The notes: a model not told the origin generated them from the letters alone. Shown: positions 45,620-56,195, counted from the stretch's first letter. The stretch: 64,000 nt of DNA from Gimesia maris (GCF_008298035.1 NZ_CP042910.1:5037001-5101000); one strand, 5' to 3'. Numbers and translations: made by a program.

Positions 45620-46747
45620 TTGAAAACCTGTCGCGAATTGATTCGGAACTGCAGCCTTTTGGCAATAATCTTTAGTATTTCACTCATACCTGCTGGGTGC
45701 AACAAACAGGGAGCCAGCCAGAAAAATGATGTCGCCTACGTGACCAATGGAATTGCCTCTTTCTGGGTCATTGCAGAAAAAGGGGCAGAACAAGCAGGAG
45801 AGGACCTGGGAGTCAACGTCGAAGTCCGCATGCCTCCCCAGGGAGTGACCGACCAGAAAAGGATGGTTCAGGAACTTTTAGCACAAGGCATCGACGGCAT
45901 TGCCATCAGTCCAATTGACCCCGCCAATCAGAATGATCTGTTAAAAGAAATCGCAGACAATTCGATACTGATTACTCAGGATTCCGATGCGCCTGACAGT
46001 CCCCGCGAATGTTATATCGGCATGGATAACTACGAAGCAGGTCGCATGTGTGGAGAGTTGGTCAAGGAAGCGTTGCCGGAGGGTGGAGAAATCATGCTGT
46101 TTGTGGGGCGGCTGGGTCAGGCAAATGCTCGCTTGCGTCGGCAAGGAGTCATTGACGAAGTCATGGACCGCTCAAATGACAACACACGATACGATGAACC
46201 CGGAAAAGTGATCAAAAACGAGAAATACACGATTCTCGACACACGGACCGATGATTTTGATTTCCCCCAGGGCAAAGCAAATGCACAGGATGCAATCGCC
46301 AAATACCCGAACCTGAAATGTATGGTGGGTCTGTTCGCTTATAATCCTCCGCTCTGCCTGGAAGCGGTACGTGATGCAGGCAAACTCGATGAAATTAAGA
46401 TCGTGTCTTTTGATGAAGAAGCTGCCAGTCTGCAGGGCATCATTGATGGCACCGTGGTGGGTACTGTCGTACAGAACCCTTATCAGTACGGATACGAATC
46501 GGTACGGGTGCTCAATGCCCTGGCGAATGGTGACAAATCTGTAATCCCCGAAAATAAAATCATTCACATTCCAGCACGAAAAATCACAAAAGAGAATATA
46601 AAGGAATTCTGGGACGAACTGAAGAAACTGACGGGTGATACCGAACAGGCAGCTGCCTCTGAAACAAAAACCGGGAAGACGGAGCTTCCTTCTGGGAATG
46701 AAAGTGACTCTCCCGATAAACCGAAAGTATCCAAGTCGAATGAGTAG
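45620..46747 (+). CDS. Sugar ABC transporter substrate-binding lipoprotein
   Basis: 375 residues with a TTG start, fixed by a strong AAGGAG six bases upstream. The signal peptide ends in the lipobox I-P-A-G-C (Cys27), so it is lipid-anchored. The periplasmic-binding-protein type I fold is evident: '[20 protein letters not shown]', '[20 protein letters not shown]', '[20 protein letters not shown]' and '[17 protein letters not shown]'. This is the RbsB/XylF-type cluster for pentoses, hexoses or autoinducer-like sugars; the ligand is unknown. A low-complexity charged tail (about 340-375) follows the domain. First gene of a three-gene importer operon. Confidence 0.92.
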   Translation: MKTCRELIRNCSLLAIIFSISLIPAGCNKQGASQKNDVAYVTNGIASFWVIAEKGAEQAGEDLGVNVEVRMPPQGVTDQKRMVQELLAQGIDGIAISPIDPANQNDLLKEIADNSILITQDSDAPDSPRECYIGMDNYEAGRMCGELVKEALPEGGEIMLFVGRLGQANARLRRQGVIDEVMDRSNDNTRYDEPGKVIKNEKYTILDTRTDDFDFPQGKANAQDAIAKYPNLKCMVGLFAYNPPLCLEAVRDAGKLDEIKIVSFDEEAASLQGIIDGTVVGTVVQNPYQYGYESVRVLNALANGDKSVIPENKIIHIPARKITKENIKEFWDELKKLTGDTEQAAASETKTGKTELPSGNESDSPDKPKVSKSNE

Positions 46748-48272
46748 CACTAAACAGGCTCACTCAACACCGCTACTGGAAGTCAAACACATTTCAAAAC
46801 AGTTTCCCGGTGTTAAAGCATTGCATCGGGTCAGCCTGACGCTGAATCAGGGAGAGCTGTTGGCTGTCATCGGCGAGAACGGTGCGGGCAAGAGTACCCT
46901 GATGAAAATCCTCGCAGGAGTTCAGGAACCCGATACCGGTAAGTTGTCATTAGAGGGAAAACCGATTTCCCTGTCTAAAGTGGATGACGCGCTGGATCTG
47001 GGTATCGCGCTGATTCACCAGGAACTGAATCTGTGTGAAAACCTCGATATCGCCGCCAATATCTTTCTGGGCCGCGAACCCGGTAGTTGGGGCATAATCG
47101 ATCACAGGCAAACCTGGATCGAAGCAGAAAAGCTTCTTAAACGTGTCGGCTTGAATCTCTCCGCGCGTACGCTGGTGGGAGACCTCACGGTCGGGCAACA
47201 GCAGATGGTCGAAATTGCCAAAGCCTTATCGATCAATGCCCGCATTCTGATTATGGATGAGCCGACCTCTTCTCTCTCCCTCCATGAATCAGAATCCCTG
47301 TTCTCAGTCATCCATGATCTGAAAGCGCAGGGTGTAAGTATTATTTATATCTCACATCGGCTGGGAGAGGTCAACGACCTGGCAGATCGTGTCGTAGTGC
47401 TCCGCGATGGAGAAAACGCGGGAGAGTTGGATCGCGCTTCCATTTCCCACGATCGCATGGTGCAGATGATGGTGGGCCGCAGTGTGTCGCAGTTTTTTCC
47501 GCACACTCCGCATGAACCCGGCGAAGTGATTCTCGAAGTCAAACAACTGCGCACGCCAGCAAACCCATCGCATCCGATCAGCTTTACTCTCAGGCGAAGT
47601 GAAATCGTAGGCATCTCAGGACTGGTGGGAGCCGGAAGAACGGAACTGCTCCAGGTCCTGTTTGGCATCGATTCGCCAGTAAACGGATCAATCTGCGTCT
47701 ACGGTAAAGTGGTTCAAATCCAATCTCCACAAGACGCGATCAAGGCCGGTCTGGCACTCGTTCCAGAAGATCGCAAAGCACAGGGACTGGTTCTGCAGAT
47801 GGCGGTCCGCGAGAACATGAGCCTGGCCAGTCTGTCCCGTGACCAGGGACGACTGGGGCATATTGACTTTGCCCGGGAACAGTCAATTTCCAGCGAAATG
47901 ATCGAAGCCATGAAGATCAAAACCCCCAGTGATCGACAGATCGTCCAGTTTTTATCAGGCGGTAATCAACAAAAAGTAGTTCTGGGAAAATGGATGGCCA
48001 TGAACCCGAGCGTCCTGTTGCTGGATGAACCGACACGGGGCGTTGACATAGGCGCCAAGGAAGAAATCTATCTTCTCATGAACAAACTGGCTGCCAGTGG
48101 AATGGCTGTGTTGTTTGTCAGTAGTGACCTGGAAGAGATTCGCGGAATTTCGGACCGGGTTCTGGTGATGCATGAAGGCCAGCTGACAGGAGAACTGAAA
48201 CGCGAGCAGCTCAGTGAAGAAGCGATCATGCAACTGGCGACAGGCCAAACCAGTGAAACAGTGACAAATTGA
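46740..48272 (+). CDS. Sugar ABC transporter ATP-binding protein (RbsA/MglA type)
   Basis: 510 residues from the ATG at 46740, which overlaps the binding-protein gene by eight bases; a far upstream start at 46635 would overlap it by over 100 bases and is unlikely. Two ABC cassettes in tandem: the first with Walker A 'GENGAGKST', signature '[15 protein letters not shown]' and Walker B 'ILIMDEPTS'. The second has the degenerate P-loop 'GLVGAGRTE' and '[14 protein letters not shown]' with '[11 protein letters not shown]'. This tandem arrangement, with a weak second P-loop, is typical of CUT2 sugar importers. Confidence 0.94.
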   Translation: MSSTKQAHSTPLLEVKHISKQFPGVKALHRVSLTLNQGELLAVIGENGAGKSTLMKILAGVQEPDTGKLSLEGKPISLSKVDDALDLGIALIHQELNLCENLDIAANIFLGREPGSWGIIDHRQTWIEAEKLLKRVGLNLSARTLVGDLTVGQQQMVEIAKALSINARILIMDEPTSSLSLHESESLFSVIHDLKAQGVSIIYISHRLGEVNDLADRVVVLRDGENAGELDRASISHDRMVQMMVGRSVSQFFPHTPHEPGEVILEVKQLRTPANPSHPISFTLRRSEIVGISGLVGAGRTELLQVLFGIDSPVNGSICVYGKVVQIQSPQDAIKAGLALVPEDRKAQGLVLQMAVRENMSLASLSRDQGRLGHIDFAREQSISSEMIEAMKIKTPSDRQIVQFLSGGNQQKVVLGKWMAMNPSVLLLDEPTRGVDIGAKEEIYLLMNKLAASGMAVLFVSSDLEEIRGISDRVLVMHEGQLTGELKREQLSEEAIMQLATGQTSETVTN

Positions 48273-48318
48273 ATTGAATCAATATACCAAGATACCACCG
48301 CGCTAAAGAAATCGAATC

Positions 48319-49302
48319 ATGAAGAAAATTCTGGGCATATTAATCTTATTGATTTTCGTGTGCATCGTGACGGCTGCCTCGAATGAGCATTTTTTCTCCG
48401 CCTACAACATGCAGAATGTCATTCGGCTTACTTCCCTGTTTGGAATTATCAGTATCGGTGTAGCGTTTGTCATTATTTCCGGTGGAATCGACCTGTCGAT
48501 CGGCTCTGTGATCTGCCTGGTTGGCAGCCTGCTCCCTTATCTGATCATGGAAATGAGTGTACCTGTCCCACTGGCTTTATTATTTTCGGCGGTACTCTCT
48601 ATTGTAATCGGATTGTCCCATGGCTTACTGATTACGAAATTGAAACTGCAACCTTTTATTGTCACCTTATGTGGCCTTCTGATCTACCGTGGGATCGCCC
48701 GGGGAATTACGGAAGACCAGACCCAGGGCTTCGGGGCAACGCATGACAGCCTGCGCTACCTGGCGACGGGTAAAATCAACATTCCGTTTCTGGAAGGATT
48801 CAGACTGCCCGTTCCGTTTCTGATCATGATCGGCGTAGCTTTGATCGCCGCCTTTCTTCTGAATAAAACCATCTTTGGGCGGTATCTTAAAGCCATTGGA
48901 AATAACGAAGCAGCAGCCCGCTATTCAGGAATCAATACCGACCTGACGGTCATCATGGCTTATGTGATCTGCTCGTTTCTGGCCGGTTTAGGCGGAGTTT
49001 TGTTTGCATTAGACATCAATTCCGTTCAGCCCGAAGGGATTGGAAATTTTTATGAATTATATGCAATCGCGGCTGCCGTACTGGGAGGCTGCAGTATCCG
49101 AGGGGGAGAAGGCAGTATTCTGGGTGTAGTAATCGGGGCGGCGCTGATGCGGGTTCTTCGAAATTCAATTACCATGCTGGGGATTCCTTCCCAACTCGAA
49201 TTTGCTATCATTGGCGCAGTGATTTTAGTCGGCGTGATTACCGATGAGCTGGTAAAACGATATGCACAATTTCGCAGGTCCAGCGAGCAGTCCGGTTTGT
49301 AA
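48319..49302 (+). CDS. Sugar ABC transporter permease (RbsC type)
   Basis: 327 residues, strongly hydrophobic with about nine to ten helices. The CUT2 permease motifs are visible: 'GVAFVIISGGIDLSIGSVIC', 'KTIFGRYLKAIGNNEAAARY', the coupling-helix region 'SGINTDLTVIMAYVICSFLA', and 'GSILGVVIGAALMRVLRNS'. It is the last gene of the importer operon, 46 bases after the ATPase. A single permease gene implies a homodimer. Confidence 0.93.
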   Translation: MKKILGILILLIFVCIVTAASNEHFFSAYNMQNVIRLTSLFGIISIGVAFVIISGGIDLSIGSVICLVGSLLPYLIMEMSVPVPLALLFSAVLSIVIGLSHGLLITKLKLQPFIVTLCGLLIYRGIARGITEDQTQGFGATHDSLRYLATGKINIPFLEGFRLPVPFLIMIGVALIAAFLLNKTIFGRYLKAIGNNEAAARYSGINTDLTVIMAYVICSFLAGLGGVLFALDINSVQPEGIGNFYELYAIAAAVLGGCSIRGGEGSILGVVIGAALMRVLRNSITMLGIPSQLEFAIIGAVILVGVITDELVKRYAQFRRSSEQSGL

Positions 49303-49341
49303 ATTGGATAAATCAATCAGATCATTTATGGATTCCTGACC

Positions 49342-49596
49342 ATGATAACTTATGAATATTTCTGTGAAGTAAACGGTAAAACGGTAGAAGTCAGCCATCG
49401 GATGTCAGAATCGCTTCAGACCTGGGGGGACGTTTGTCAAAAAGCAAACCTCCCTTTAAACGGGACTTGTGAGTCGGCTCCTGTGGAACGCCTGATTTCA
49501 GGCGGACTGTTATTCAAAGGGGAAAGTTCTAATAAGAAATCCCAACTCCCCATGGCTGATCCCGGCTGTGGTCGCTCCAACTGCTGCCGCCACTGA
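49342..49596 (+). CDS. FmdB-like protein with degenerate zinc ribbon
   Basis: 84 residues. The start 'YEYFCEVNGKTVEVSHRMSE' and 'VERLISGGLLFKG' follow the FmdB small zinc-ribbon family (Y-E-Y-x-C ... R-L-I-S-G-G). However, the two CxxC knuckles are broken: single cysteines remain at 'YFC', 'DVC' and 'GTC', so zinc binding is doubtful. The C-terminus carries 'DPGCGRSNCCRH'. It lies between the sugar importer and fhcA on the same strand with small gaps (39 and 58 bases). FmdB proteins are often called regulators, but the role is unproven. Confidence 0.7.
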   Translation: MITYEYFCEVNGKTVEVSHRMSESLQTWGDVCQKANLPLNGTCESAPVERLISGGLLFKGESSNKKSQLPMADPGCGRSNCCRH

Positions 49597-49654
49597 TTTA
49601 CCAACCGGTGAACGCGCTCCTTGATTGAATCCTCTGCTACATTGAAAGTCTTCT

Positions 49655-51325
49655 GTGTCTCTGTCTCGGATTAAAAATGGAACGATTTACGATCCAGCGA
49701 ATGGAGTCAACGGCGAAGTCCGTGACCTGTGGATTCAGGACGGCAAGATCATTGACCGTCCCCCCAACGCAGATTCGTTCACAGGAAAAACTCTGGATGC
49801 TACCGGATACGTCGTGATGCCGGGCGGGATCGATATGCACTGTCATATTGCCGGTCCCAAAGTCAACGCGGGTCGTAAAATGACTCCGGATCTGAAACGC
49901 ACGGCTCCCCCCATTTATCGCGGTGAACACACCCGTTCGGGAACAGGCGGCGTGGTTCCCAGTACCTTCGCCACCGGCTATCTGTTCGCCAGTATTGGTT
50001 ACACGACTGCGATGGACGCCGCCATTCCAGGGCTGCATGCCCGCCATGCTCACGAAGAACTGCAGGACACGCCAATCCTGGACAAAGGCTTCTACCTGCT
50101 GTTCGGCAACAATCACTTCGTGATGAAGCATCTGCGGAACCAGGATCAGAATGCCCTTGATGCATATTGCGCCTGGCTATTGGAATCGGCTAAAGGTTAT
50201 ACCATCAAGATTGTCAATCCAGGTGGTGTCGAAGACTGGAAGCAGATCAGCCGCAAGACAATCAAGGAACTGGATTCCCCCGTGCAGAATTTCGGTGTCA
50301 CGCCTCGTCAGATCGTACGCGGACTGGCAGGAACTGCAGACCGACTGCAGCTGCCACACTCGGTGCACATCCACTGCAATAACCTGGGAATTCCCGGAAA
50401 CTGGGAAACGACGCTCAATACAATGGAGTCTCTGGAAGGCCATCGCGGGCATCTGGCACACGTCCAGTTTCATTCCTATGACGGCGATCCCAACGATCCT
50501 GCCAGCTTTTCTTCCGCGACACAAAAACTGGTGGATTATGTCAATACGCATGAAAACATCACGGTTGACGTGGGACACATCAATCCCGGCACTACGCTCT
50601 CCATGACCGGTGATACGCCTTTCAGCCAGTTCCTGCATAACATTAATCGGAATAAATGGTACACGGCAGACTGTGAACTGGAGAGTAGCTGTGGTGTGAT
50701 TCCCATCGAATACCGCCCGCAGAAAAGTCTCATCAATGCGGTGCAATGGGCGATTGCACTGGAATGGTACCTGCTGATGGAAGATCCCTGGCGGGTCATC
50801 ATGACCAGCGATCATCCGAATGGCGGGGCCTTTTATCATTATCCGGAGATCATCTACCTGTTGATGGATCGCAGCTTCCGCCTGGAATTTCTCTCCCGCA
50901 TGCCCGAAGCAATTCGTGAACGCAGCGTGCTGGCTGATCTGGAACGGGAATATTCACTCTACGAAATTGCCATCATTACCCGGGCTGCTCCAGCGCGGGT
51001 GCTGGGTATGAAAGATAAAGGTCACCTGGGTGTCGGTGCCCATGCAGACATCACCATCTATGCACCACAGCAGAATCGACAGGAAATGTTCGAACGCCCT
51101 CGCTGGGTTTATAAAGATGGTCAGCAGGTTGTCGCTGATGGAGAAATCCAGGCGCATGCGTTTGGAAAAACCTATTACACATCGCCCGACTTTGATCAGG
51201 AATTTCTGCCACACATCGAAAGCTGGTTTAACGACAACTATTCGATTCGCTTCCGGAACTACCAGATCGACAGTCAGGAAGTTCCCCAGGCAGAAGAAAT
51301 CACCTGCCAATTGGACTTACGCTAA
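49655..51325 (+). CDS. fhcA: Formylmethanofuran dehydrogenase / formyltransferase complex subunit A
   Basis: 556 residues, GTG start. An amidohydrolase-fold subunit with a complete set of metal ligands: H62-C-H64 in 'GGIDMHCHIAGPKV', the carboxylysine K185 in 'GYTIKIVNPGG', H238/H240 in 'HSVHIHCNNLG', H269/H273 in 'LAHVQFHSY' and D386 in 'MTSDHPNGG'. In methylotrophs and planctomycetes FhcA belongs to the formyltransferase/hydrolase complex of the H4MPT-linked C1 pathway, releasing formate from a formyl carrier. No fhcB, fhcC, fhcD, mtd or mch gene is adjacent in the window, so the pathway genes are dispersed. It is followed by a convergent carbonic anhydrase. Confidence 0.9.
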   Translation: MSLSRIKNGTIYDPANGVNGEVRDLWIQDGKIIDRPPNADSFTGKTLDATGYVVMPGGIDMHCHIAGPKVNAGRKMTPDLKRTAPPIYRGEHTRSGTGGVVPSTFATGYLFASIGYTTAMDAAIPGLHARHAHEELQDTPILDKGFYLLFGNNHFVMKHLRNQDQNALDAYCAWLLESAKGYTIKIVNPGGVEDWKQISRKTIKELDSPVQNFGVTPRQIVRGLAGTADRLQLPHSVHIHCNNLGIPGNWETTLNTMESLEGHRGHLAHVQFHSYDGDPNDPASFSSATQKLVDYVNTHENITVDVGHINPGTTLSMTGDTPFSQFLHNINRNKWYTADCELESSCGVIPIEYRPQKSLINAVQWAIALEWYLLMEDPWRVIMTSDHPNGGAFYHYPEIIYLLMDRSFRLEFLSRMPEAIRERSVLADLEREYSLYEIAIITRAAPARVLGMKDKGHLGVGAHADITIYAPQQNRQEMFERPRWVYKDGQQVVADGEIQAHAFGKTYYTSPDFDQEFLPHIESWFNDNYSIRFRNYQIDSQEVPQAEEITCQLDLR

Positions 51326-51391
51326 ACCACAGATAGTGCAGACTTCTATCAGTCATGAGAGTGACGTAGTGGGGTGAATATTTAAAAGCAT

Positions 51392-51428
51392 GGTCAGTTA
51401 AGTAAGTTAAAAACTCAATTAACTGACC
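51392..51428. terminator. Ten-bp perfect hairpin between convergent genes
   Basis: GGTCAGTTAA (51392-51401) and TTAACTGACC (51419-51428) pair perfectly around a 17-base loop that itself can form AGTT/AACT. It sits between the stops of fhcA and the carbonic anhydrase. A T-rich stretch follows on the minus strand (CTTTTAAAT), so it probably terminates at least the anhydrase transcript. Confidence 0.6.
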
Positions 51429-51469
51429 TGCTAAAAAATATTCTAAATGAGTGTGCTGACTTATAAGCT

Positions 51470-52141
51470 TTAAATTGGAGGTAATGTTCGATTTACTTCT
51501 GGTTGTGACAAAACGACTTCTTCATCCTGGATGGGAAGAAACTGTCCTTCGTCCGGGTTATAATTATAAACCTCACCAGTTTCAAATTTGTAAACCCAGC
51601 CATGTAACTTTAACTCTCCACGACTCACCGCCGCCGCAACCGACGGATGTGTTTTCAAATTTTCGATTTGAACGAGCACATTTTCCTGCACAGTCAGAAC
51701 GAGACGCTTTTGAGGATCTGTCAGGTGTGAGTAATTCTCATCGACAATTCTACGTGTTGATTCAGCGTGTTGTAAATAAGATTTAACAGCGGGCATCTTT
51801 TCGAGCAACGCCGGATCAAGCAGCCCCCCCATTGCACCGCAATGAGAATGGCCGCAAACAATGATATCTTTGACCTTCAACGCACTCACGGCATATTCAA
51901 TTGTTGCGGCTTCTCCGCCAAACACAGCGCCGTAAGGAGGAACAATGTTTCCCGCAGTCCGCTGGATAAATAGCTCACCCGGTTTAGTCTGAGTTAAATG
52001 GTTCGGATTGATTCTTGAATCCGAACAGGTGATGAACAGCGCAAGCGGATTTTGGCCATCAACCAGAGTTTCGAACAACTTCTGTTCCTGGCTAAAGTAG
52101 TTCCGTTGAAACTCGTGAATTCCGTCAACGAGCTTTTGCAT
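51470..52141 (-). CDS. Beta-class carbonic anhydrase
   Basis: 223 residues. Zinc and catalytic residues are intact: C39-S-D41-S-R43 in '[13 protein letters not shown]' and H97-x-x-C100 in '[12 protein letters not shown]'. The family reaction is interconversion of carbon dioxide and bicarbonate. No signal peptide, so cytoplasmic. It diverges from the DabA-DabB-type inorganic carbon operon across about 930 bases, suggesting shared purpose: supply or equilibration of bicarbonate for carboxylases. Confidence 0.93.
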   Translation of the reverse strand: MQKLVDGIHEFQRNYFSQEQKLFETLVDGQNPLALFITCSDSRINPNHLTQTKPGELFIQRTAGNIVPPYGAVFGGEAATIEYAVSALKVKDIIVCGHSHCGAMGGLLDPALLEKMPAVKSYLQHAESTRRIVDENYSHLTDPQKRLVLTVQENVLVQIENLKTHPSVAAAVSRGELKLHGWVYKFETGEVYNYNPDEGQFLPIQDEEVVLSQPEVNRTLPPI

Positions 52142-52504
52142 ATTGATTCTCCTGCTTACTTCATAGGATCATTGCACTTAATGTACAGTAAACATCTGGT
52201 TAGGATAATTCTACACTTCCATTGAGTGATTTAACATTTTACCACGCTTCATTCTAGTCAGTTCAGCTCTCAAAATAAGTTAAATTTGCAGCTCTCTTGA
52301 AATATTTAAAGCCTGGCTGTGGAGAGGAAAATACCCGGAAGCGCGCCGAGACAATCGTTCGTTACAACAATCGGTGGCGATCCTGCATGCGAACTTGCCG
52401 TTGCTCCTTAAAATCATTATGCTATCGTTTAGATCGTTGATAATTCTTATTCACCAGCATTAACCGCAACGAACCAACGTGTACATTTAGCCAGCTACCT
52501 AATA

Positions 52505-52558
52505 CTGCTGAAACAATCAATGCTGCTGAGACAATCAATGTTGCTGGAACAGTTGATG
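52505..52558 (+). repeat. Three tandem 18-base repeats
   Basis: Units CTGCTGAAACAATCAATG, CTGCTGAGACAATCAATG and TTGCTGGAACAGTTGATG follow one another without gap; the first two differ at one base, the third at five. Each is six codons and ends in ATG. Read in frame they give L-L-(K/R/E)-Q-(S/L)-M three times, directly before the signal-like start of the small reading frame at 52556. Confidence 0.8.
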
Positions 52559-52858
52559 AAATTCTTTGTTTTATTCGTTCTCTTCTGGGGGGTCTTTTTT
52601 GGCACTGCGCTGTCCCTGGCTTCAGAAGAAGATGGACAAGAAATCTCCGTCAACCAGTCTTTTGGCAAATTTGAAAAGAATAAACCTAAAGAAGAGCTAA
52701 AAAAACGGGAGCCAACACTCTCTCTATTCGCCACTGTTACGGTCGATTTCCTGCTAGATAAATCGAGTGTCTGCTCACTACAAGAGGCATGCCTCTTCCT
52801 CCCGCTGGTCAATGATAGTCCGAATTGCTCTCGCGCGCCTCCACGTTCTCTCTGCTGA
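52556..52858 (+). CDS. Possible small secreted protein
   Basis: 100 residues from the ATG at 52556; ATGs at 52538 and 52520, made by the tandem repeats, would add 6 or 12. The N-terminus 'MKFFVLFVLFWGVFFGTALS' looks like a signal peptide with cleavage near 'LASEED'. The mature part is first lysine/glutamate-rich and then cysteine-containing, with no family resemblance. No convincing ribosome-binding site is visible. An overlapping minus-strand frame of similar length exists, so coding status is uncertain. Confidence 0.3.
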   Translation: MKFFVLFVLFWGVFFGTALSLASEEDGQEISVNQSFGKFEKNKPKEELKKREPTLSLFATVTVDFLLDKSSVCSLQEACLFLPLVNDSPNCSRAPPRSLC

Positions 52859-53069
52859 CCCCAAGGCCGCTTTCTATCACGATTATGCTATGTCTGGATG
52901 CATCAATCTTATCGCTTGCATCTGCTACTGTTGAAGCTTCTCAGGTCATTTCATGCAGTGAAATGATACCAGGAATTTGCTTCTTCCCTGCTCCATGTTG
53001 TACGCAAATCAACTGGATTCCATACGCGGATATATTCGGACATCTGGATCTATTATTCTGTGAAGAACA

Positions 53070-56000
53070 ATGAACAAATTTGCAAATATTCACACCGACG
53101 ATCAAAATTCAAAATCGAATCACTCTGAACAGTTCGCCGAACTTCGTCATGCAATCGAACATGCTGCTCATCTCTTGCCAGCTCAAGGTCCCATCACCGT
53201 TTTCGTGCATCATAATACTCTGCATGCATTCGAGGATCTGTCCTTTGAAGAAGGGGTCGTCGAAGCAGGACGAACATTTGGATGCCATCCGTTTTTATCG
53301 GAAGATCATTACCGAAAAAAGTTTGAGAACGATCAGATTCGTGTCAGTGATATCGAAGCAGTATTATTGTCTGATCTTGGCGAAAACGCTGAAATCCTGA
53401 TTGGAAATTTCGGAACACGATACGCTCTCCGATTAGCAATGCTGCAGTTCCCCCTGCATTCTGGACCAGTTTCTGAATTACGCTGGTTTATTGCAGAAAC
53501 TGATGCTTTGCGGCATTTTCGTCAAGAAGTCGAACCGGCAATTCGCGAAAAAACAACCACAATGACGCGTCACTGGATCATGCGTGACTATCTGAATGGA
53601 GACAACAGAGGTGAGCAGTCGGTAAAACACATCCTGGAAACTCTCTTCTCTCAGTTTGGGAAAGAATCGATAGAAAAATGGAATGATCACAAGTGGGAAT
53701 CATTTGTGTTACATTTCCTGTGGCGCGTCTGCTACAACAGAGTACAAAGCACAAAATTAAAGTCAAATTTTTCGCAGAAGCGCCCCAGACATCGTGATCT
53801 ATTACTGACATCGACTGGTAAGGATACCGATCTTATTGTTCACGATGTGCTGATCCGTTTTTGTGCAGCCTTTCTTGACCAGGGTTTCGGCACCTGGCCT
53901 TTACCCGGACGCGAGTTGGGATTCTATCATTCATTTCTGCAACTGTATTCAGAATCCGCGATCGGCCCCGCTAGTGAACTTTCCGGTTTGAGACGTGAAC
54001 TTCAAAGATTGCAGTCTTCAGGTATTGGCCCGTTGGAATCGATTTCAGAGTCGCTTACTTTACTGGGAGTCGCCGATGACGAGTGTGACGAATTTATTTC
54101 CCAGACGCTCCTTGCCCTGCGTGGCTGGGCTGGCATGGTGTGGCAAATGGAAACCAATGCCGAATGGATGCCCCACACAGCCCCGCCAGATAGCCTGATT
54201 GAATTTCTGGCGGTGCGTCTGATTCTTGATCGACTGGCAGCCAAATTTGTGATGCAGAATACGTTTGGCTTTGAGGGACAATTAGATTCCATTCGAAATG
54301 AGCTGCTTCAGCAAACGGACAAACATCCGCAGAACAAAACCAGTCAGCGGGCATTTACGATCTTCCAGCTCGCCCAGGTACGCGGCTGGAGTCCTGAGGA
54401 TCTTCTCCATCTTTCCAGTGAACAATGGGAGACCCTCGTCCAGGAGTTTGAATTATTTTCCAGCCTCGAACGCCGACGGATTTATCATCTGGCATTCGAG
54501 CGAAAATATCGCAATGAAACTCTCGATGCAGTCGCGATTCATTCCGCCCGGCAACGCACACAACGGGATCAGTCTAAGTCCGAAACTTCACAACATCCAG
54601 CATATCAGGTTGCCTGCTGCCTTGACGATCGCGAAGAATCCTTCCGGCGGCATCTGGAAGAAATTGCTCCTGAATGTCAAACCTTCGGTATCGCAGGTTT
54701 CTTCGGCGTCGCCATGTATTACCGTGGTGCGGCCGACGCACACTTCAGCCCGCTCTGTCCCGTGAATATCAAACCCGCCCACTATGTCCAGGAAGAGACG
54801 CTTTATTCCCTTACGCAAGCCAGCCGACGACGAGCTGAAACGCGACGACGGCTTGGACGGGCAACACATCAAGCGCACATCGGAACCCGGACCTTCATCG
54901 GAGGCTTATTGACAGGGCTGCTCGGTTCACTGGCAGCCTTTCCGCTTGTTGCCAGAATTCTTTTCCCACGTACAACAGCACAAATCCGTCGTATGTTTAA
55001 TCGTATTGTTCAACCTCCGATCACGCAATTGCGACTGGAACGCATGGACGACCAGCCCGGGCCCAGTAATGGTCAACTGGGTTATTCTGTTGACGAAATG
55101 GCTAATATTGTTGAAGGTGGCCTGAGAGCGTTGGGGCTCGCGAAACCAGAGTTGTTTTCACCGTTGGTGATTATTTGCGGGCACGGCTCCGCCAGCCTCA
55201 ACAACCCGCATAAAGCCGCTTATGATTGTGGAGCCTGCGGTGGAGGTCGTGGTGGCCCGAATGCGCGAGCTTTTGCTCAAATGGCGAATGACCATCGCGT
55301 TCGACGCATTCTTTCGGAACGTAACCTGTTTATCCCAGATAAAACCGTCTTTGCAGGATGTTATCATAATACCTGCGATGACAGCATCACCTGGTACGAT
55401 CTGGATCGGCTCCCTATTTCACAACGTGAATTGTTTGAAAAAGCGGAGAAGGATCTCAACGAAGCCCGCGCTCGCAGTGCTCATGAACGCTGCCGACGAT
55501 TTGAATCAGCGGAACTGTTACTCTCTGTGAACGATGCCTTGCGGCATGTCGAAGGTCGCGCAGAAGATCTCTCACAGTCGCGACCAGAGTGTGGTCATGC
55601 CACGAATTCTCTGTGCTTTGTCGGCCGCAGAGAGTGGAGTCGCGGGATGTTTCTCGATCGGCGAGCATTTTTGACATCCTATGACCCGACACAGGATGAC
55701 GCAGACAGCTCGATTCTAGAACGATTGCTGCAGGCTGTCATCCCGGTCTGTGCCGGAATTAACCTTGAATACTACTTCTCCTACGTAGATTCGGCAGGCT
55801 ACGGTTGCGGGACAAAACTGGCTCACAACATCACATCACTATTGGGTGTGATGGATGGCGCCGCCAGTGATCTGCGTCCCGGGCTGCCTTGGCAAATGGT
55901 TGAAATCCATGAACCAGTTCGCTTGCTTTTTGTAATTGAAACAACACCAGAGACCATGAGGCGAATTATCGCAAACAACATTTCGATTGCCAGACTTGTG

Positions 56001-56195
56001 AATGGTAACTGGATACAACTTGCCGTGCTGAATGCTGAAACTTCCCAGATTCATATTTTCCGTAACGGTGATTTTGAAATGTACGAACCGGAAACGAATG
56101 AACTCCCTGTTACCGGTTCATCAATTGACTGGTACCGAGGGTGGCGCGATCATCTCGGATTCGCATCCATTCGAGATCATGATCTTTCTTCATAA
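53070..56195 (+). CDS. dabA: Inorganic carbon transporter subunit DabA (DUF2309)
   Basis: 1041 residues. The DUF2309 start 'LPAQGPITVFVHHNTLHAFE' is diagnostic. The beta-carbonic-anhydrase-like zinc site is complete: C517 and D519 with R521 in 'ACCLDDREESF', H705 in 'IICGHGSASLNNPHKAAYD' and C720 in 'DCGACGGGRGGPNAR'. In Halothiobacillus and other bacteria DabA works with a membrane DabB to convert carbon dioxide to bicarbonate in an energy-driven, one-way manner. First gene of a three-gene operon; the carbonic anhydrase is divergent upstream. Confidence 0.93.
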   Translation: MNKFANIHTDDQNSKSNHSEQFAELRHAIEHAAHLLPAQGPITVFVHHNTLHAFEDLSFEEGVVEAGRTFGCHPFLSEDHYRKKFENDQIRVSDIEAVLLSDLGENAEILIGNFGTRYALRLAMLQFPLHSGPVSELRWFIAETDALRHFRQEVEPAIREKTTTMTRHWIMRDYLNGDNRGEQSVKHILETLFSQFGKESIEKWNDHKWESFVLHFLWRVCYNRVQSTKLKSNFSQKRPRHRDLLLTSTGKDTDLIVHDVLIRFCAAFLDQGFGTWPLPGRELGFYHSFLQLYSESAIGPASELSGLRRELQRLQSSGIGPLESISESLTLLGVADDECDEFISQTLLALRGWAGMVWQMETNAEWMPHTAPPDSLIEFLAVRLILDRLAAKFVMQNTFGFEGQLDSIRNELLQQTDKHPQNKTSQRAFTIFQLAQVRGWSPEDLLHLSSEQWETLVQEFELFSSLERRRIYHLAFERKYRNETLDAVAIHSARQRTQRDQSKSETSQHPAYQVACCLDDREESFRRHLEEIAPECQTFGIAGFFGVAMYYRGAADAHFSPLCPVNIKPAHYVQEETLYSLTQASRRRAETRRRLGRATHQAHIGTRTFIGGLLTGLLGSLAAFPLVARILFPRTTAQIRRMFNRIVQPPITQLRLERMDDQPGPSNGQLGYSVDEMANIVEGGLRALGLAKPELFSPLVIICGHGSASLNNPHKAAYDCGACGGGRGGPNARAFAQMANDHRVRRILSERNLFIPDKTVFAGCYHNTCDDSITWYDLDRLPISQRELFEKAEKDLNEARARSAHERCRRFESAELLLSVNDALRHVEGRAEDLSQSRPECGHATNSLCFVGRREWSRGMFLDRRAFLTSYDPTQDDADSSILERLLQAVIPVCAGINLEYYFSYVDSAGYGCGTKLAHNITSLLGVMDGAASDLRPGLPWQMVEIHEPVRLLFVIETTPETMRRIIANNISIARLVNGNWIQLAVLNAETSQIHIFRNGDFEMYEPETNELPVTGSSIDWYRGWRDHLGFASIRDHDLSS

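Larger units (their letters stand above)
52142..53069. other. 928-base region between carbonic anhydrase and dabA
   Basis: No confidently coding gene. It contains the 18-base tandem repeats and a possible small secreted protein (both listed separately). On the minus strand at about 52820-53000 there is protein-like reading interrupted by stops, perhaps the trace of a decayed gene; I could not assign it to a family. The divergent promoters of the two carbon genes must lie here. Confidence 0.45.
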
